NCBI RefSeq assembly: GCF_004006235.1
Contig: NZ_CP034753.1
Location: 1,550,001-1,614,000 of the forward strand
Direction of reading: 5' to 3'
DNA from: Agromyces sp. LHK192
GTDB taxonomy: Bacteria > Actinomycetota > Actinomycetes > Actinomycetales > Microbacteriaceae
Length of the DNA: 64,000 bases
Both the position numbers and the translations under genes were made by a program. The first letter of the stretch is position 1. Each line of letters begins with the position of its first letter. Shown one piece after another: positions 63,653 to 64,000 of this stretch. Under the pieces are notes generated by a model. That model did no database searches. It had not been told where the DNA came from and saw nothing but the letters and a program-made list of their open reading frames with translations.

Positions 63653-63658
63653 AGCATA
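63653..63658 (-). promoter_or_regulatory. -10 box, leaderless layout (ROK kinase)
   Basis: TATGCT on the minus strand, six bases before the ROK ATG. Confidence 0.6.
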
Positions 63659-63681
63659 GGCTGCGCCGGAGTTCGATCCGA

Positions 63682-63695
63682 TGCTCATATGAGCA
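63682..63695. promoter_or_regulatory. Perfect 14-bp palindrome, predicted SorC operator
   Basis: TGCTCATATGAGCA lies in the gap between the divergent ROK and SorC genes, just upstream of the ROK -10 box (on its -35 side) and ahead of the SorC promoter, so one bound regulator could control both. Confidence 0.6.
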
Positions 63696-63711
63696 CGAAC
63701 TCCCGCGAGTG

Positions 63712-63740
63712 TTGCTGTCCGCCGGTGGGCTGCCTAGGCT
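63712..63740 (+). promoter_or_regulatory. Promoter of the SorC-family regulator
   Basis: TTGCTG (63712-63717), 17-bp spacer, TAGGCT (63735-63740). The best-formed -35/-10 pair in the window; the ribosome site AGGAGG follows at 63754-63759. Confidence 0.6.
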
Positions 63741-63765
63741 GGAAGGCAGTGGAAGGAGGCGTGAC

Positions 63766-64000
63766 TTGGACGAGATCGACGAACTCCTCTCGATCAGGGC
63801 CGCTGAGCTCTACTACGAGGAGAACAAGACCCAGGACGAGATCGGGCAGGCGCTCCGGCTGACCCGCTGGAAGGTGGGTCGCCTGCTCGCGCAGGCCAAG
63901 CAGCAGGGCTTCATCCGCATCGAGATCCTCCACCCCCGTGCCCGGCGCCTGCCGATCGAACGTCGTCTCCGCGAGGAGCGCGGCCTCGTCGATGCGATCG
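63766..64000 (+). CDS. SorC/DeoR-type sugar-binding transcriptional regulator, 3'-partial
   Basis: The first 78 codons of a SorC-family regulator, cut by the window end. TTG 63766 lies six bases after AGGAGG; the GTG at 63761 is in another frame and gives no family sequence. The N-terminal helix-turn-helix is typical: RAAELYYEENKTQDEIGQAL, then LTRWKVGRLLAQAKQQGFI, followed by the start of the effector domain. Family members sense phosphorylated sugars, consistent with the divergent ROK sugar kinase. Confidence 0.88.
   Translation, partial: MDEIDELLSIRAAELYYEENKTQDEIGQALRLTRWKVGRLLAQAKQQGFIRIEILHPRARRLPIERRLREERGLVDAI

Overview
This window is chromosomal DNA from a high-GC actinobacterium, most likely a member of Microbacteriaceae (for example an Agromyces- or Microbacterium-like organism). 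The clues are the very high GC content, the frequent GTG starts, the densely coupled operons with 4-bp stop/start overlaps, the MEP isoprenoid genes (dxr, rseP, ispG, proS), the nusA-ylxR-infB-rbfA block, and many genes whose -10 box lies only 6-7 bases before the start codon. No rRNA, tRNA, CRISPR array, insertion sequence or phage gene was recognised. All gene assignments come from reading protein motifs; no database was searched.

Region by region. (1) 3-15343 is a seven-gene envelope/secretion-like cluster. It encodes a membrane Ser/Thr kinase (5' end outside the window), a 1959-residue Ig/fibronectin-domain surface protein, a MoxR ATPase, a DUF58 protein, a transglutaminase-like membrane protein that has lost its catalytic Cys and His, a zinc-ribbon FHA protein and an EccC/FtsK-like ATPase. 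Kinase plus FHA protein suggests phospho-regulation, and the EccC-like motor suggests export. This is the best candidate for an under-described system. (2) 15492-22216 holds a polyamine ABC transporter (potDABC) facing a convergent gabT/asparaginase operon. (3) 22308-30494 holds osmC, a lipoprotein with a lysozyme-like look, plsC, a degenerate phosphopantetheinyl-transferase-like gene, dxr, rseP, an orphan histidine kinase and ltrA.

(4) 30553-41415 is a catabolic island that reads as (R)-3-hydroxybutyrate (ketone-body) use. A thiolase gene runs leftward. Running rightward are an MHS-type symporter, a complete Liv-type ABC transporter, 3-hydroxybutyrate dehydrogenase, an alpha/beta hydrolase and both subunits of succinyl-CoA:3-ketoacid CoA-transferase. 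The divergent control region carries two palindromes and a third half-site at exact 21-bp spacing, resembling IclR-type operators. (5) 41539-51797 is core: a lipoprotein, ispG, proS, an alanine/glycine:cation symporter, nusA, ylxR, infB and rbfA. infB is split by an apparent one-base deletion in a C run. (6) 51854-58659 interrupts the usual rbfA-truB-ribF order with a LysR regulator, mutY, a P-loop kinase, a LASTG-anchored surface protein with six exact 210-bp-period repeats, and panE. (7) 58733-64000 holds truB, two small membrane proteins, ribF, an MFS exporter, a ROK sugar kinase and the start of a SorC-family regulator, with a 14-bp perfect palindrome between the last two.

Two patterns span the window. 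Twelve genes carry a TANNNT-like -10 box exactly 6 or 7 bases before ATG/GTG, the layout of leaderless transcripts. The octamer CGGATGCC (or GGCATCCG) occurs about 40 times by eye, several-fold more than base composition predicts, often in codon contexts that use the otherwise uncommon codons GCA and GAT.
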